DNA of 62,807 bases from DATLZC01 sp037444005 (GTDB lineage Bacteria; Chloroflexota; Dehalococcoidia; DSTF01; JACRBR01). A program made the position numbers and the translations under genes. The notes beneath the pieces are model-generated. The model was not told where the DNA came from and made no database searches. It was given only the letters and a program-made list of their open reading frames with translations. Position 1 is the stretch's first letter. Each line of letters starts with the position of its first letter. This document shows, piece after piece, positions 41,719-50,169 of this stretch. The DNA is taken from contig JBBING010000006.1 in the NCBI GenBank assembly GCA_037444005.1, positions 1 to 62,807 of the forward strand, read 5' to 3'.

Positions 41719-42912
41719 TCAAGCCTCGCGGTCCAGCAGCGCCGCGACGCCCGGCAACTCCCGTCCTTCGAGGAACTCGAGCGACGCGCCGCCGCCGGTG
41801 GAGACGTGGGAGAAGCGGCCGGCGAGCCCGCTCTGCTCCACCAGCGCCACCGTCTCTCCGCCGCCCACGATGGTCGTCGCCCCTGATTCCGCCACGGCCC
41901 GCGCGATGCCGAGCGATCCCCCGGCGAACGCCTCCCACTCGGCCACGCCCATAGGGCCGTTCCAGACGATGGTCCGCATCCCCTGCAGCACTTCCGCGTA
42001 GCCGCGCACCGTCTCGGGGCCGATGTCCATGATGCGCCATCCCGGCTCGACGTCGTTGACCGAAACCACCCGATGGTTCGCGCCCGCGTCGAAGGCGTCC
42101 GCGACGACGACGTCCACCGGCAACAGGAGGCGGACACCGCGCTCCGCGGCCTCCGAGACGATCTGGCGGGCGGTATCGAGCTGGTCGTCCTCGACCAGCG
42201 AGTCGCCGACCTCGAGTCCCTGCGCCTTCAGGAACGTGCTCGCCATCCCCCCACCGATGAGGATGACGTCGACCTTCGACAGCAAGTGGCGCAGCACGCC
42301 GATTTTGGAGCTGATCTTGGCGCCGCCGATGATGGCGGCCACCGGGCGCTCGGGATGCGTCACCACCCGGTCGAGATAGTCGATCTCCTTCTCCATCAAG
42401 AAGCCCGCGACCGCCGGCAGGTAGGCGGCGACGCCCGCGGTGGACGCGTGAGCGCGATGGGCGGCGCCGAAGGCGTCGTTCACGAACACGTCAGCGAGGG
42501 CCGCCAGCTTCCGCGCGAACTCGGGGTCGTTGGCCTCTTCCTCGGGGTGGAAGCGCAGGTTCTCCAGCAGCAAGACCTCGCCCGGCGCCAGCGCGGCGAC
42601 GGCGGCTTCGACGTCGGGCCCCACGCAATCGGGCGCCGTCTTCACGGGCGCGCCCAACAGCTCACTCAGCCGCTGCGCCACGGGTGCAAGCCGCAGCTCT
42701 TCCTTCACCTGCCCGTCTGGCCGGCCGAGATGGGAGCACACGATCACCCGCGCGTTCCGCTCGCGCAGGTACTGGATGGTCGGAAGCGCCGCCCGGATCC
42801 GTGTGTCGTCGAGCACGGCGCGCGTCGTCTTGTCCAGAGGCACGTTGAAATCGACCCGGACGAGGACACGCTTGCCAGCCACGTCGACATCCCGCACCGT
42901 CTTCTTGCGCAT
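41719..42912 (-). CDS. pgk: Phosphoglycerate kinase
   Basis: 397 aa glycolytic enzyme (1,3-bisphosphoglycerate + ADP to 3-phosphoglycerate + ATP). KRVLVRVDFNVPLD, RIRAALPTIQYLRE, VICSHLGRPDG in the N-domain; IIGGAKISSKIGVL, LIGGGMASTFLKAQG, WNGPMGVAEWEAFAGGS and VSTGGGASLEFLEG in the C-domain. ATG at 42912 is right for the family and is preceded by GAGGAGG (8 bases); the frame opens at 42930. Follows the prenyl synthase gene by 44 bases. Confidence 0.95.
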   Translation of the reverse strand: MRKKTVRDVDVAGKRVLVRVDFNVPLDKTTRAVLDDTRIRAALPTIQYLRERNARVIVCSHLGRPDGQVKEELRLAPVAQRLSELLGAPVKTAPDCVGPDVEAAVAALAPGEVLLLENLRFHPEEEANDPEFARKLAALADVFVNDAFGAAHRAHASTAGVAAYLPAVAGFLMEKEIDYLDRVVTHPERPVAAIIGGAKISSKIGVLRHLLSKVDVILIGGGMASTFLKAQGLEVGDSLVEDDQLDTARQIVSEAAERGVRLLLPVDVVVADAFDAGANHRVVSVNDVEPGWRIMDIGPETVRGYAEVLQGMRTIVWNGPMGVAEWEAFAGGSLGIARAVAESGATTIVGGGETVALVEQSGLAGRFSHVSTGGGASLEFLEGRELPGVAALLDREA

Positions 42913-42956
42913 GGATCCCTCCTCGACCAATGAGCGTATGGTGTGGCGCGACGCGG

Positions 42957-44021
42957 TCAGCGGCTCCGCCGGGCGAAGTACATCGCCAGCGTCGCGAGCC
43001 CCTCACGCGCTTCCGGACGCAAGTCGAGCCCCTCGATCGCCGCCAGGGCGGCTTCGGCGTGCCGGAGGGCCGCTTCGTCGCTGGCCACGCGGGCGCCGGA
43101 CCGCTCGAGGATGGCGCTCACTTCATCGAACGCCTCCTGCTTGAAGCGCGGCGCCCCGTACAGCGCCTTCAGGCGCGCCCTGTCCTCGTCAGCGGCGTGC
43201 TCCATCGCGTAGACGACGGGGTACGTCTTCTTGCGCGACCAGATGTCCTCGCCCGTGACCTTCCCCGTGTCGGCGGGGTCACCCCAGACGCCCAGCACGT
43301 CGTCGCGGATCTGGAACGCGAGCCCCAGCCGCCTCCCCGCCTCCCGGAACGAGCGCACGACCGCTTCGTCCGCTTCGCCGATCAGCGCCCCGATGGCCAT
43401 CGACGCGGCCATAAGCGCCGCCGTCTTCCCCTCGATCATCGCGAGGTACTCGTCGCAGGAGACGAGATCGCGCTCCTCGAACGTGAGGTCGTAGAACTGC
43501 CCCTCGCACAGCCGGAGCGACGCCTCGTCGAGCTCGGCCACGGCCCGCAACGTACGATCTGGCGAAACGCCGGCGTCGGCGAGGGCTAGCATGGCGCGAT
43601 GGGCGAGCGCGTGGAGACCGTCGCCGACGTTGATGGCGAGCGCCTGTCCCCAGAGGCTCCACACCGTATCCCGCCCGTGCCGCTTGGGACTCGCGTCTTC
43701 GATGTCGTCATGTACGAGGGTGAAGTTATGCAGGAATTCGAGGGACGCGGCCGCGGGCAGCGCCTTCGCGACATCCCCGCCGACCGCCTCGCAGCTCACG
43801 AGACAGAGGACGGGGCGCAGGAGCTTCCCCGTGCGCCCGTCGACACGATTCCCGCGCGCATCCTCCCACCCGAGGTGATAGCGCATGAAGGCGTAGTGCC
43901 GAAGGGGCTTTTCCTCGAGGAACGCGCCCATCGCGCGCCGGATGGACGGCCGGTAACGGTCGACGAGGGCGTCGACCCGCGCTTCGAGATCGGCCGAGGA
44001 CGAGACGGAGGGAACGGTCAT
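42957..44021 (-). CDS. Polyprenyl (geranylgeranyl-type) diphosphate synthase
   Basis: 354 aa trans-isoprenyl diphosphate synthase. First Asp-rich motif LVHDDIEDASPKRHGRDTVW (DDxxD, short form), second FQIRDDVLGVWGD; GKLLRPVLCLVSCEA and KTAALMAASMAIGALIG are typical. A chain of C15-C20 or longer for quinones, carotenoids or membrane carriers; length specificity unclear. The ATG at 44021 overlaps the rpiB stop by 4 bases. Coupled expression with rpiB and pgk suggests supply of triose/pentose precursors and isoprenoids is co-regulated. Confidence 0.88.
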   Translation of the reverse strand: MTVPSVSSSADLEARVDALVDRYRPSIRRAMGAFLEEKPLRHYAFMRYHLGWEDARGNRVDGRTGKLLRPVLCLVSCEAVGGDVAKALPAAASLEFLHNFTLVHDDIEDASPKRHGRDTVWSLWGQALAINVGDGLHALAHRAMLALADAGVSPDRTLRAVAELDEASLRLCEGQFYDLTFEERDLVSCDEYLAMIEGKTAALMAASMAIGALIGEADEAVVRSFREAGRRLGLAFQIRDDVLGVWGDPADTGKVTGEDIWSRKKTYPVVYAMEHAADEDRARLKALYGAPRFKQEAFDEVSAILERSGARVASDEAALRHAEAALAAIEGLDLRPEAREGLATLAMYFARRSR

Positions 44022-44503
44022 GAAGCCGGGGCCGCTTTTCCTGCCGGGGGCGTGGCCCGAGCCCGTTCTTCGTCCATCGCGCTGATTTTGGCGACCCGCC
44101 GGGCATGCCGGCCGCCCTGGAACGTGGCGCCGAAGTATGCGTCGAGGATCTCGGCGGCGACGCCCTGACCGATGCACCAGCCGCCCAGACAGATGACGTT
44201 GGCGTCGTTGTGCTCGCGCGCCCGGCGGGCGTCGAAGGTGTCGTGGCAGAGCGCCGCGCGCACGCCGGCGACCTTGTTCGCCGTGATGCTCATCCCGACT
44301 CCGTTGCTGCACACCAGGACCCCTACGTCGTGACGCCCGGCGGCGACGCTTTCGGCCACGGGCCGCGCGTAGTCCGGGTAGTCCACCGACGCTTCGCTGT
44401 CGGTCCCGAAGTCGTCGACCTCGTGGCCGCGCTCGCGGAGATACTGCTTCACGAACTCTTTGAGCCGGAATCCTGCGTGGTCCGAGCCGACAGCGATGCG
44501 CAT
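44018..44503 (-). CDS. rpiB: Ribose-5-phosphate isomerase B
   Basis: 161 aa RpiB/LacAB-family isomerase. MRIAVGSDHAGFRLKEFV start, DYPDYARPVAESVAAG, catalytic Cys in GVLVCSNGVGMSITANKV, and EHNDANVICLGG. The start at 44503 has GGGAGGT ahead. First gene of a five-gene minus-strand operon, divergent from apgM across 103 bases. Confidence 0.93.
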   Translation of the reverse strand: MRIAVGSDHAGFRLKEFVKQYLRERGHEVDDFGTDSEASVDYPDYARPVAESVAAGRHDVGVLVCSNGVGMSITANKVAGVRAALCHDTFDARRAREHNDANVICLGGWCIGQGVAAEILDAYFGATFQGGRHARRVAKISAMDEERARATPPAGKAAPAS

Positions 44504-44594
44504 CGCGACCTCCCGCCCCGACGAGACCGCTTCGAGTGTACCATCGGCCGCCACCGTCGGCATCCGCGCCGTTCCCGTCGCGTGCCCGGTCACG

Positions 44595-44600
44595 TACAAT
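44595..44600 (+). promoter_or_regulatory. -10-like TACAAT six bases before the apgM start
   Basis: TACAAT, then 6 bases, then the GTG of apgM at 44607, without any Shine-Dalgarno. Same layout as pcm and MFS. The -35 (TTCCCG at 44572-44577) is poor. Confidence 0.35.
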
Positions 44601-44606
44601 GCCGCC

Positions 44607-45818
44607 GTGGACCTCGCGCTCCTGCGGGAACTGGCAGTCCCGAACGACACGAAGATCGTCCTCTGCGTCGTCGACGGCCTCGGCGGCATGCCGCATCCCG
44701 ACACGGGCCGCTCGGAGCTTGAGGCCGCGAACATCCCCCACCTCGACCTGCTCGCCAAACAGTCGCTCTGCGGGCTCACCATCCCCGTCGGATACGGCGT
44801 CACCCCCGGCTCGGGGCCCGGGCATCTGGCGTTGTTCGGCTTCGATCCCCTCGTGTACACGGTGGGCCGGGGCGTTCTCGAGGCGCTGGGCGTCGACTTC
44901 GACCTCGGCCCCGAGGATGTGGCGGCCCGTGGCAACTTCTGCACATTGGACGCGGAAGGCCGCATCGTCGACCGGCGCGCCGGCCGCCTGCCGACGGACG
45001 AGACCGCCCGCCGCTGCGACCTGCTCCGCGACATCCGCCTGCCGGGCGTCGAGCTGTTCGTCCAGCCGGTGCGAGAACACCGGTTTCTGCTGGTGCTGCG
45101 GGGCGAGGGGCTGGGCGACAGCATCCCCGACACGGACCCGCAGCGAGAAGGAGTTCCGCCATTACCCGCGCAGGGCCGCGACCCCGCATCCGAGCGTACG
45201 GCGGCGCTGGTGAACCGCTTCGTCGAGGAGGCGCGCGCCCGGCTTTCCGGCTTCGAGCACGGCAATGGTCTCACGCTGCGCGGATTCGCCAAGCGGCCGG
45301 CGATGCCGGCCATCGGCGATGTGTGCAAGTTCCGGCCGGCAGCCATCGCCGTTTACCCCATGTACCGGGGCCTGGCGAAGCTCGTAGGTATGAAGGTCCT
45401 GGCGACCGGCTCCACCTTCGAAGACGAGGTCGCCACCCTGCACGAACATCGCGACGCGTTCGACTTCTTCTTCGTGCACTACAAGTACGCCGACAGCGCC
45501 GGGGAAGACGGCAACTTCGAAGCCAAGATGGCGGCGCTCGAGCGGTTCGACGAACGCGTCCCCGACCTGCTGGACTTCGAGCCCGACGTGCTCATGATCG
45601 CGGGCGACCACGCGACGCCGTCGGTGCTCGCGAGCCATTCCTGGCACCCCGTTCCATTCCTCATGTGGGTCAAGCGATTCGCGGGCGCGGGCGCGGACGG
45701 AGCCGACGCCTTCAACGAGAAGGCGTGCCGCCACGGCGCGCTCGGCGTCTTCCCCGCAAAAGAGGCGCTCCCGCTGGCCATGGCCTACGCAGGCCGCCTC
45801 ACCAAATATGGAGCGTGA
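44607..45818 (+). CDS. apgM: 2,3-bisphosphoglycerate-independent phosphoglycerate mutase, archaeal type
   Basis: 403 aa alkaline-phosphatase-superfamily mutase interconverting 3- and 2-phosphoglycerate. KIVLCVVDGLGGMPHPDTG start (metal-binding Asp), catalytic Ser in GVTPGSGPGHLALFGFDP, FVHYKYADSAGEDGNFEAKM and MIAGDHATPSVLASHSWHPVPFLM (metal His/Asp). The 400-aa length and motif set are those of ApgM (TIGR00306 type), not of the 510-aa bacterial GpmI. First gene of apgM-tpiA-miaA. Confidence 0.92.
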   Translation: MDLALLRELAVPNDTKIVLCVVDGLGGMPHPDTGRSELEAANIPHLDLLAKQSLCGLTIPVGYGVTPGSGPGHLALFGFDPLVYTVGRGVLEALGVDFDLGPEDVAARGNFCTLDAEGRIVDRRAGRLPTDETARRCDLLRDIRLPGVELFVQPVREHRFLLVLRGEGLGDSIPDTDPQREGVPPLPAQGRDPASERTAALVNRFVEEARARLSGFEHGNGLTLRGFAKRPAMPAIGDVCKFRPAAIAVYPMYRGLAKLVGMKVLATGSTFEDEVATLHEHRDAFDFFFVHYKYADSAGEDGNFEAKMAALERFDERVPDLLDFEPDVLMIAGDHATPSVLASHSWHPVPFLMWVKRFAGAGADGADAFNEKACRHGALGVFPAKEALPLAMAYAGRLTKYGA

Positions 45819-45823
45819 CCGCC

Positions 45824-46600
45824 GTGACGCGCGTACCCTTCATCGCCGGCAACTGGAAGATGAACCCCACGACCGGGATGGAAGCGGCCCGCCTCCTCTC
45901 CGACATCCGCGACCGCATCGAAGCGATCGACGGCGTCCAGAAGGGCGTCTTTCCGCCCGCCATCTACCTCAAGACGGCGCTGGAGATCCTCGACGGAAGC
46001 GGCATCGTCGTGGGGGCCCAGAACTGCCACTGGGAGGCGAAAGGCGCGTTTACCGGCGAGCTGAGCCCTGTCATGCTGCGCGAGCTCGTCGACTGGGTGA
46101 TCATCGGCCACTCGGAGCGGCGGCAGTATTTCGGTGAGACCGACGAGACCGTGAACAGGCGCGTGAAGGGCGCCCTCGCCGCGGGGCTCCGGGTCATCAT
46201 GTGCATCGGCGAGACCCGCGAGGAGCGCGCCCAGGGACGCACCAACGAGGTGCTCATTCGCCAGTTGCGGAAGGGTCTCGAAGGCGTCGACCTGCCCAAC
46301 GACTTCGTCATCGCCTACGAACCGGTCTGGGCCATCGGGACCGGCGACGCCGCGACGGGCGAGCAAGCGAACGAAGCCATCGCCCTCATCCGCGAAGACG
46401 TGGCGTACCTGTACGGGGCGGAGAAGGCCGCGTCGGTGCGCATCCAGTACGGCGGCTCGGTGACCGACGAGAACGTCGCGGAATTCCTGGAGCAGCCGGA
46501 GGTGGACGGAGCGTTGGTCGGCGGCGCGTCCCTCAAGCCCGACGTCTTCGCTCGCATCGTCGAGACCGCCGCCGAGATCGCCAGCGCCCGCGCCCGATGA
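45824..46600 (+). CDS. tpiA: Triosephosphate isomerase
   Basis: 258 aa. FIAGNWKMNPTTG (Asn/Lys), VGAQNCHWEAKGAFTGELSP, catalytic His in VIIGHSERRQYFGETDE, catalytic Glu in IAYEPVWAIGTG, and phosphate loop YGGSVTDEN...GALVGGASL. GTG at 45824 (GGAG at 45810-45813) is preferred; GTG at 45815 overlaps the apgM stop and is alternative. Coupled to miaA by a 4-base overlap. Confidence 0.95.
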   Translation: MTRVPFIAGNWKMNPTTGMEAARLLSDIRDRIEAIDGVQKGVFPPAIYLKTALEILDGSGIVVGAQNCHWEAKGAFTGELSPVMLRELVDWVIIGHSERRQYFGETDETVNRRVKGALAAGLRVIMCIGETREERAQGRTNEVLIRQLRKGLEGVDLPNDFVIAYEPVWAIGTGDAATGEQANEAIALIREDVAYLYGAEKAASVRIQYGGSVTDENVAEFLEQPEVDGALVGGASLKPDVFARIVETAAEIASARAR

Positions 46601-47535
46601 CGGACGGCCGGCGGCTCGTCGCCATCGTGGGCCCGACCGCCACCGGCAAGAGCGACCTCGCGGTCGGGCTGGCGCTCCGCTTCGGCGGCGAGATCGTGAA
46701 CGCCGACCCCCAGCTCGTCTACCGCGGGTTGGACATCGGCACCGCGAAGCCCTCGCTCGAGACGCGGCGCCGCGTGCCGCATCACCTCATCGACATCGTC
46801 GACCCCGACGAGCCGTTCACGCTCGGGATGTTTCTCGACCTCGCACAGACGGCGATGGAGGACATCTGGTCCCGCGGTGGCATCGTCTGGCTGACGGGCG
46901 GCACGGGACAGTACGTCTGGTCGGTCATCGAAGGCTGGCGGGTTCCCCGGGTGCCGCCACAGCCGGCGCTCCGGCGGGAGCTCGAAGCGCTCGGACCCGA
47001 GACGCTGGCGGCCGAGCTGCGACGCGTCGACCCCGTCTCCGCCGCCAGAATCGACCCGCGCAACGTCCGGCGGGTCATTCGCGCGTTGGAGGTGTACCGC
47101 GTCACCGGACGCCCCTTGAGCGCCTGGGCGACGAAATCGCCCCCCGGGATGGACTCACTGGTGCTGGGGCTGTGGTGCGAGCGCGACGAACTGTACCGGC
47201 GGATCGACGCGCGGGTCGACGCGATGATCCAGCGCGGCCTCGAGCGCGAGGTCCGGTCGCTTCTGGCGCGCGGCTATTCGTGCGACCTCCCCGCCCTGCG
47301 CAGCATCGGCTACAAGGAGATGTGCGCATACCTCCGGGGCGAGCTGACGCTGGACCAGGCCGTCGCCCGGATCAAGACCGAAACGCACCGGCTGTCGCGG
47401 CACCAGCGGAACTGGTTCCGCCGGTCCGACCCCCGCATCGTGTGGATCGACGTGACCCGGGAGGACCCGCTCGAAGAGGCGGCCACGGTGGTGGCGTCGC
47501 GGTTCTCCATAAACACTGTCAATCGTTCCGATTGA
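46597..47535 (+). CDS. miaA: tRNA dimethylallyltransferase
   Basis: 312 aa. Transfers dimethylallyl to A37 of UNN-decoding tRNAs. P-loop VAIVGPTATGKSDLAVGLA, EIVNADPQLVYRGLDIGTAKPSLE (here NADPQ where NADSMQ is usual), GGTGQYVWSVIEGW, and the basic tail TETHRLSRHQRNWFRRSDPR. It uses an isoprenoid donor, which gives a loose link to the prenyl synthase in the divergent operon. Confidence 0.93.
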   Translation: MTDGRRLVAIVGPTATGKSDLAVGLALRFGGEIVNADPQLVYRGLDIGTAKPSLETRRRVPHHLIDIVDPDEPFTLGMFLDLAQTAMEDIWSRGGIVWLTGGTGQYVWSVIEGWRVPRVPPQPALRRELEALGPETLAAELRRVDPVSAARIDPRNVRRVIRALEVYRVTGRPLSAWATKSPPGMDSLVLGLWCERDELYRRIDARVDAMIQRGLEREVRSLLARGYSCDLPALRSIGYKEMCAYLRGELTLDQAVARIKTETHRLSRHQRNWFRRSDPRIVWIDVTREDPLEEAATVVASRFSINTVNRSD

Positions 47536-47560
47536 CAACGTACAGGACCTGTCGTAGGCT
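47532..47560 (+). promoter_or_regulatory. Consensus-like promoter TTGACA-17-TAGGCT with spacer palindrome
   Basis: TTGACA (47532-47537) overlaps the end of miaA; 17-base spacer; TAGGCT (47555-47560). The spacer contains the perfect palindrome ACAGG-A-CCTGT (47542-47552). It should drive the small gene at 47684 and possibly the radical SAM gene after it, with a leader of about 115 bases. Confidence 0.55.
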
Positions 47561-47683
47561 ATCCTGAAGCGTTCTCAGGGGGATGGCCGCGGCCCGCCGT
47601 TAACGTTTCTCCCTGCCACAGCGTTGTAACCAAAACACGTTCGCCCGAGCGTTGTCGAGAGGTGGCGCGGAGGGGCGGAAGGG

Positions 47684-47965
47684 ATGGACGAGATGGACAC
47701 CGAGACAGTCAAACGAGTGACGGGCGCGCTGTGGTCCGAGCCGGGGCTTCCCCGGGAGCTGGCCTGGGTCCGGCGGCTGAGCGATGTGAGCCAGCGACGG
47801 TTTTATGTCGAGCTCTTCGACGCCTGCCGTCAGGCCAGAGCCACCGGCGACTGGAACCCCGTGGTCGACCTCTTGCGCACATGGGAACGCCGCGCCCGCG
47901 AGGAGGCCAGGGCACGCCTGCCCTACCGCCTCCGGTTCGGCGCGGGCGAAGAGCAGCCCATCTAG
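47684..47965 (+). CDS. Small conserved-looking protein of unknown function, 93 aa
   Basis: I do not recognise it. Soluble, highly charged, mainly helical: SQRRFYVELFDACRQARATGDWNPVVDLLRTWERRAREEARARL, ending RFGAGEEQPI (positions about 36-93). The Arg/Glu-rich end could pair with nucleic acid or a partner. GGAAGGG at 47674-47680 is too close to ATG 47684 but ideal for the in-frame ATG at 47693, which I think is the real start. Own promoter upstream (47532-47560). 112 bases before the radical SAM gene. Confidence 0.6.
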   Translation: MDEMDTETVKRVTGALWSEPGLPRELAWVRRLSDVSQRRFYVELFDACRQARATGDWNPVVDLLRTWERRAREEARARLPYRLRFGAGEEQPI

Positions 47966-48077
47966 TCGTCGCCTGCGTTCGACCCACTGACGAGGCGAGC
48001 GCGACCCCGCGGCGCGGTTGCCGAGCTTTCGCGCATTTCGTTATCCTTTTCTTCCGAAATCCCTGTCCGGAGGCGCG

Positions 48078-49988
48078 ATGAGCTCGCTGCGCAACCTCGA
48101 CGCCCTCTTGTCCCGTGTCCAGAAGCCCGCCCGGTACACCGGCGGCGAATGGAACAGCGTCGTCCGCGACTGGGACGCCGCCGAGGTCCGCTTCGCCCTC
48201 GCGTACCCGGACCTCTACGACATCGGGATGTCGAACCTCGGGCTGGGCATCCTCTACGACATCCTCAACCGGAGCGAACGCTTCCTCGCCGAGCGCGTCT
48301 TCGCGCCGTGGGTCGACTTCGAGCAGGTGTTGCGGACCGAAGGCGTCCCGCTCTTCAGCCTCGAATCGCGGCGTCCGCTCGCCGAGTTCGACGTCATCGG
48401 CTTCAGCCTGAGCTACGAGGGGACCTACACGAACATCCTGAACATGCTCGACCTCGCCGGCCTGCCCGTGCGGAGCGCCGAGCGCGACGAGCGCCACCCG
48501 CTGGTGATCGCGGGCGGCTCCGGCGCCCTCAACCCGGACGCGCTGGCCGACTTCATCGACGCCTTCGCCCTCGGGGACGGCGAGGAGCTCGTCCTGCAGA
48601 TCGCGGAGACCATCGCCGACTGGAAGCGGCAGGGCGGCGGGCCGAAGCGGGAGCTCCTGCGGCGGCTCGCGAGCCTCCGGGGGATCTATGTGCCGTCGTT
48701 TTACGACGTCACCTACCACCCTGACGGCACGGTCGCGCGGATCGCTCCGAACGAGCCCGGCATCCCGCCGAAGGTGAAGAAGGCGTTCGTCCAGCGGCTG
48801 CCCGAGCCGCTGACCTGGCCCATCGTGCCGTTCCTGCAGACGGTCCACGACCGCGCGGCCATCGAGATCCAGCGGGGGTGCACGCAGGGCTGCCGCTTCT
48901 GCCAGGCCGGCATCATCTACCGGCCGCGGCTCGAGCGCTCGCCCGAGGAGGTCGTCTCGGCGGCCCGCGAGCTGTTCCGCAACACGGGGTACGACGAGCT
49001 GTCGCTCGTCTCCCTGAGCACCACCGACCATTCGCAGATCGTCGAGATCGTGGACGGACTGCGGGAGGCGTTCGGCGACAGCATCACCATCTCGCTGCCG
49101 TCGATGCGGGTCGACAGCTTCTCCGTGCGCATCGCCGAGGCGGTCGCCAGCCGCGGCCGGCACAGCATCACCTTCGCGCCGGAGGCGGGCACAGAGCGGC
49201 TGCGTTACCGCATCAACAAGCTCGTAAAGGACGAGGACCTGTACCACGCCGTCGAGCGCGCCTTCGCCCAGGGCTGGACCAGCGTGAAGATGTACTTCAT
49301 GGTCGGGCTGCCCACCGAGACCATGGAGGACATCGACGGTATCGCCGAACTCGCGAAGAACGTCCGCGACATCGGCCGGCGATACCACGGGGGTCGCGCG
49401 CGTGTGCGCGTGTCGACGTCGAACTTCATCCCGAAGGCGCACACGCCGTTCCAGTGGGGCGTCCAGATGCGGCCCGAGGAGCTGCGCGAGCGGCATCGTC
49501 GCCTCGCGTCGGTGCTCAAGAAGATCGGCGTCGCCTTCTCCTACGAGGAGCCCGAGCACAGCCTGCTCGAGGCCGTGCTCTCGCGAGCGGACCGCCGCTT
49601 CGGACGCGTCATCGAACGGGCGTGGCGCGCCGGGGCCAAGTTCGACGCCTGGTCCGAGTTCTACGACTGGTCTCGCTGGGAACGGGCAATGGCCGACGAG
49701 GGGTTGGACCCGTCGTTTTACGCCCACCGCGAGCGCGGCCTCTGGGAGACGTTCCCCTGGTCCCACATCGACATCGGCGTGACGGAGGCGTACCTGCGTG
49801 GCGAGTGGCTGAAGACCCTGCGGGGCGAGACGACGCCCGACTGCCACAAGGCGCCCTGCAACGTCTGCGGAGTGCAGAACTGGGACGCCGAGGATTGCCT
49901 CCCGCGCTTCGAGGAGCGTGCGCGGGTCAACCGCGAGCGCCGGGCCGCCTCGGGCGGCCGCGGCGAGCCGGTGCAGATCATTCTGTAG
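48078..49988 (+). CDS. Uncharacterised radical SAM protein, TIGR03960 family
   Basis: 636 aa. N-terminal B12-binding-like region (about 20-200: LAYPDLYDIGMSNLGLGILYD, VIGFSLSYEGTYTNILNMLDLAG, VIAGGSGALNPD), then the radical SAM core with C268, C272, C275 in IQRGCTQGCRFCQAGIIYRP, ITFAPEAGTERLR, SVKMYFMVGLPTETMEDI. C-terminal cysteine cluster CHKAPCNVCGVQNWDAEDC (about 598-616) may hold a second metal site. The reaction is unknown. The DUF2344 domain that usually follows or is fused is instead encoded at 1471-2172. ATG at 48078 has CCGGAGG upstream. Confidence 0.9.
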   Translation: MSSLRNLDALLSRVQKPARYTGGEWNSVVRDWDAAEVRFALAYPDLYDIGMSNLGLGILYDILNRSERFLAERVFAPWVDFEQVLRTEGVPLFSLESRRPLAEFDVIGFSLSYEGTYTNILNMLDLAGLPVRSAERDERHPLVIAGGSGALNPDALADFIDAFALGDGEELVLQIAETIADWKRQGGGPKRELLRRLASLRGIYVPSFYDVTYHPDGTVARIAPNEPGIPPKVKKAFVQRLPEPLTWPIVPFLQTVHDRAAIEIQRGCTQGCRFCQAGIIYRPRLERSPEEVVSAARELFRNTGYDELSLVSLSTTDHSQIVEIVDGLREAFGDSITISLPSMRVDSFSVRIAEAVASRGRHSITFAPEAGTERLRYRINKLVKDEDLYHAVERAFAQGWTSVKMYFMVGLPTETMEDIDGIAELAKNVRDIGRRYHGGRARVRVSTSNFIPKAHTPFQWGVQMRPEELRERHRRLASVLKKIGVAFSYEEPEHSLLEAVLSRADRRFGRVIERAWRAGAKFDAWSEFYDWSRWERAMADEGLDPSFYAHRERGLWETFPWSHIDIGVTEAYLRGEWLKTLRGETTPDCHKAPCNVCGVQNWDAEDCLPRFEERARVNRERRAASGGRGEPVQIIL

Positions 49989-50169
49989 TCCCGCAGCCTC
50001 CGTCCAACGCCTTCTCCTGACGAACACAACCTACCGATAGACGTGGCGAGCCGCAGGAGCCGTTGCATTTCCGAGCAGAGGAGGTCAGAGAGGGCGAACG
50101 AAGTACTCGCGGACTATTCCGCTTGACGTTGCATCCTCCCGGGGCCGGGAAGCATCCACCAGGAAGGGG

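Noticed and set aside
42957..45080. Single 707-codon frame covering the prenyl synthase and rpiB region
   Set aside because: Only the part after ATG 44021 is prenyl synthase; the upstream part is the wrong frame of rpiB, which has its own clear start.
48078..49988. MiaB/RimO-type methylthiotransferase for the radical SAM gene next to miaA
   Set aside because: No UPF0004 domain with three N-terminal Cys and no TRAM domain; the motif order is that of TIGR03960.
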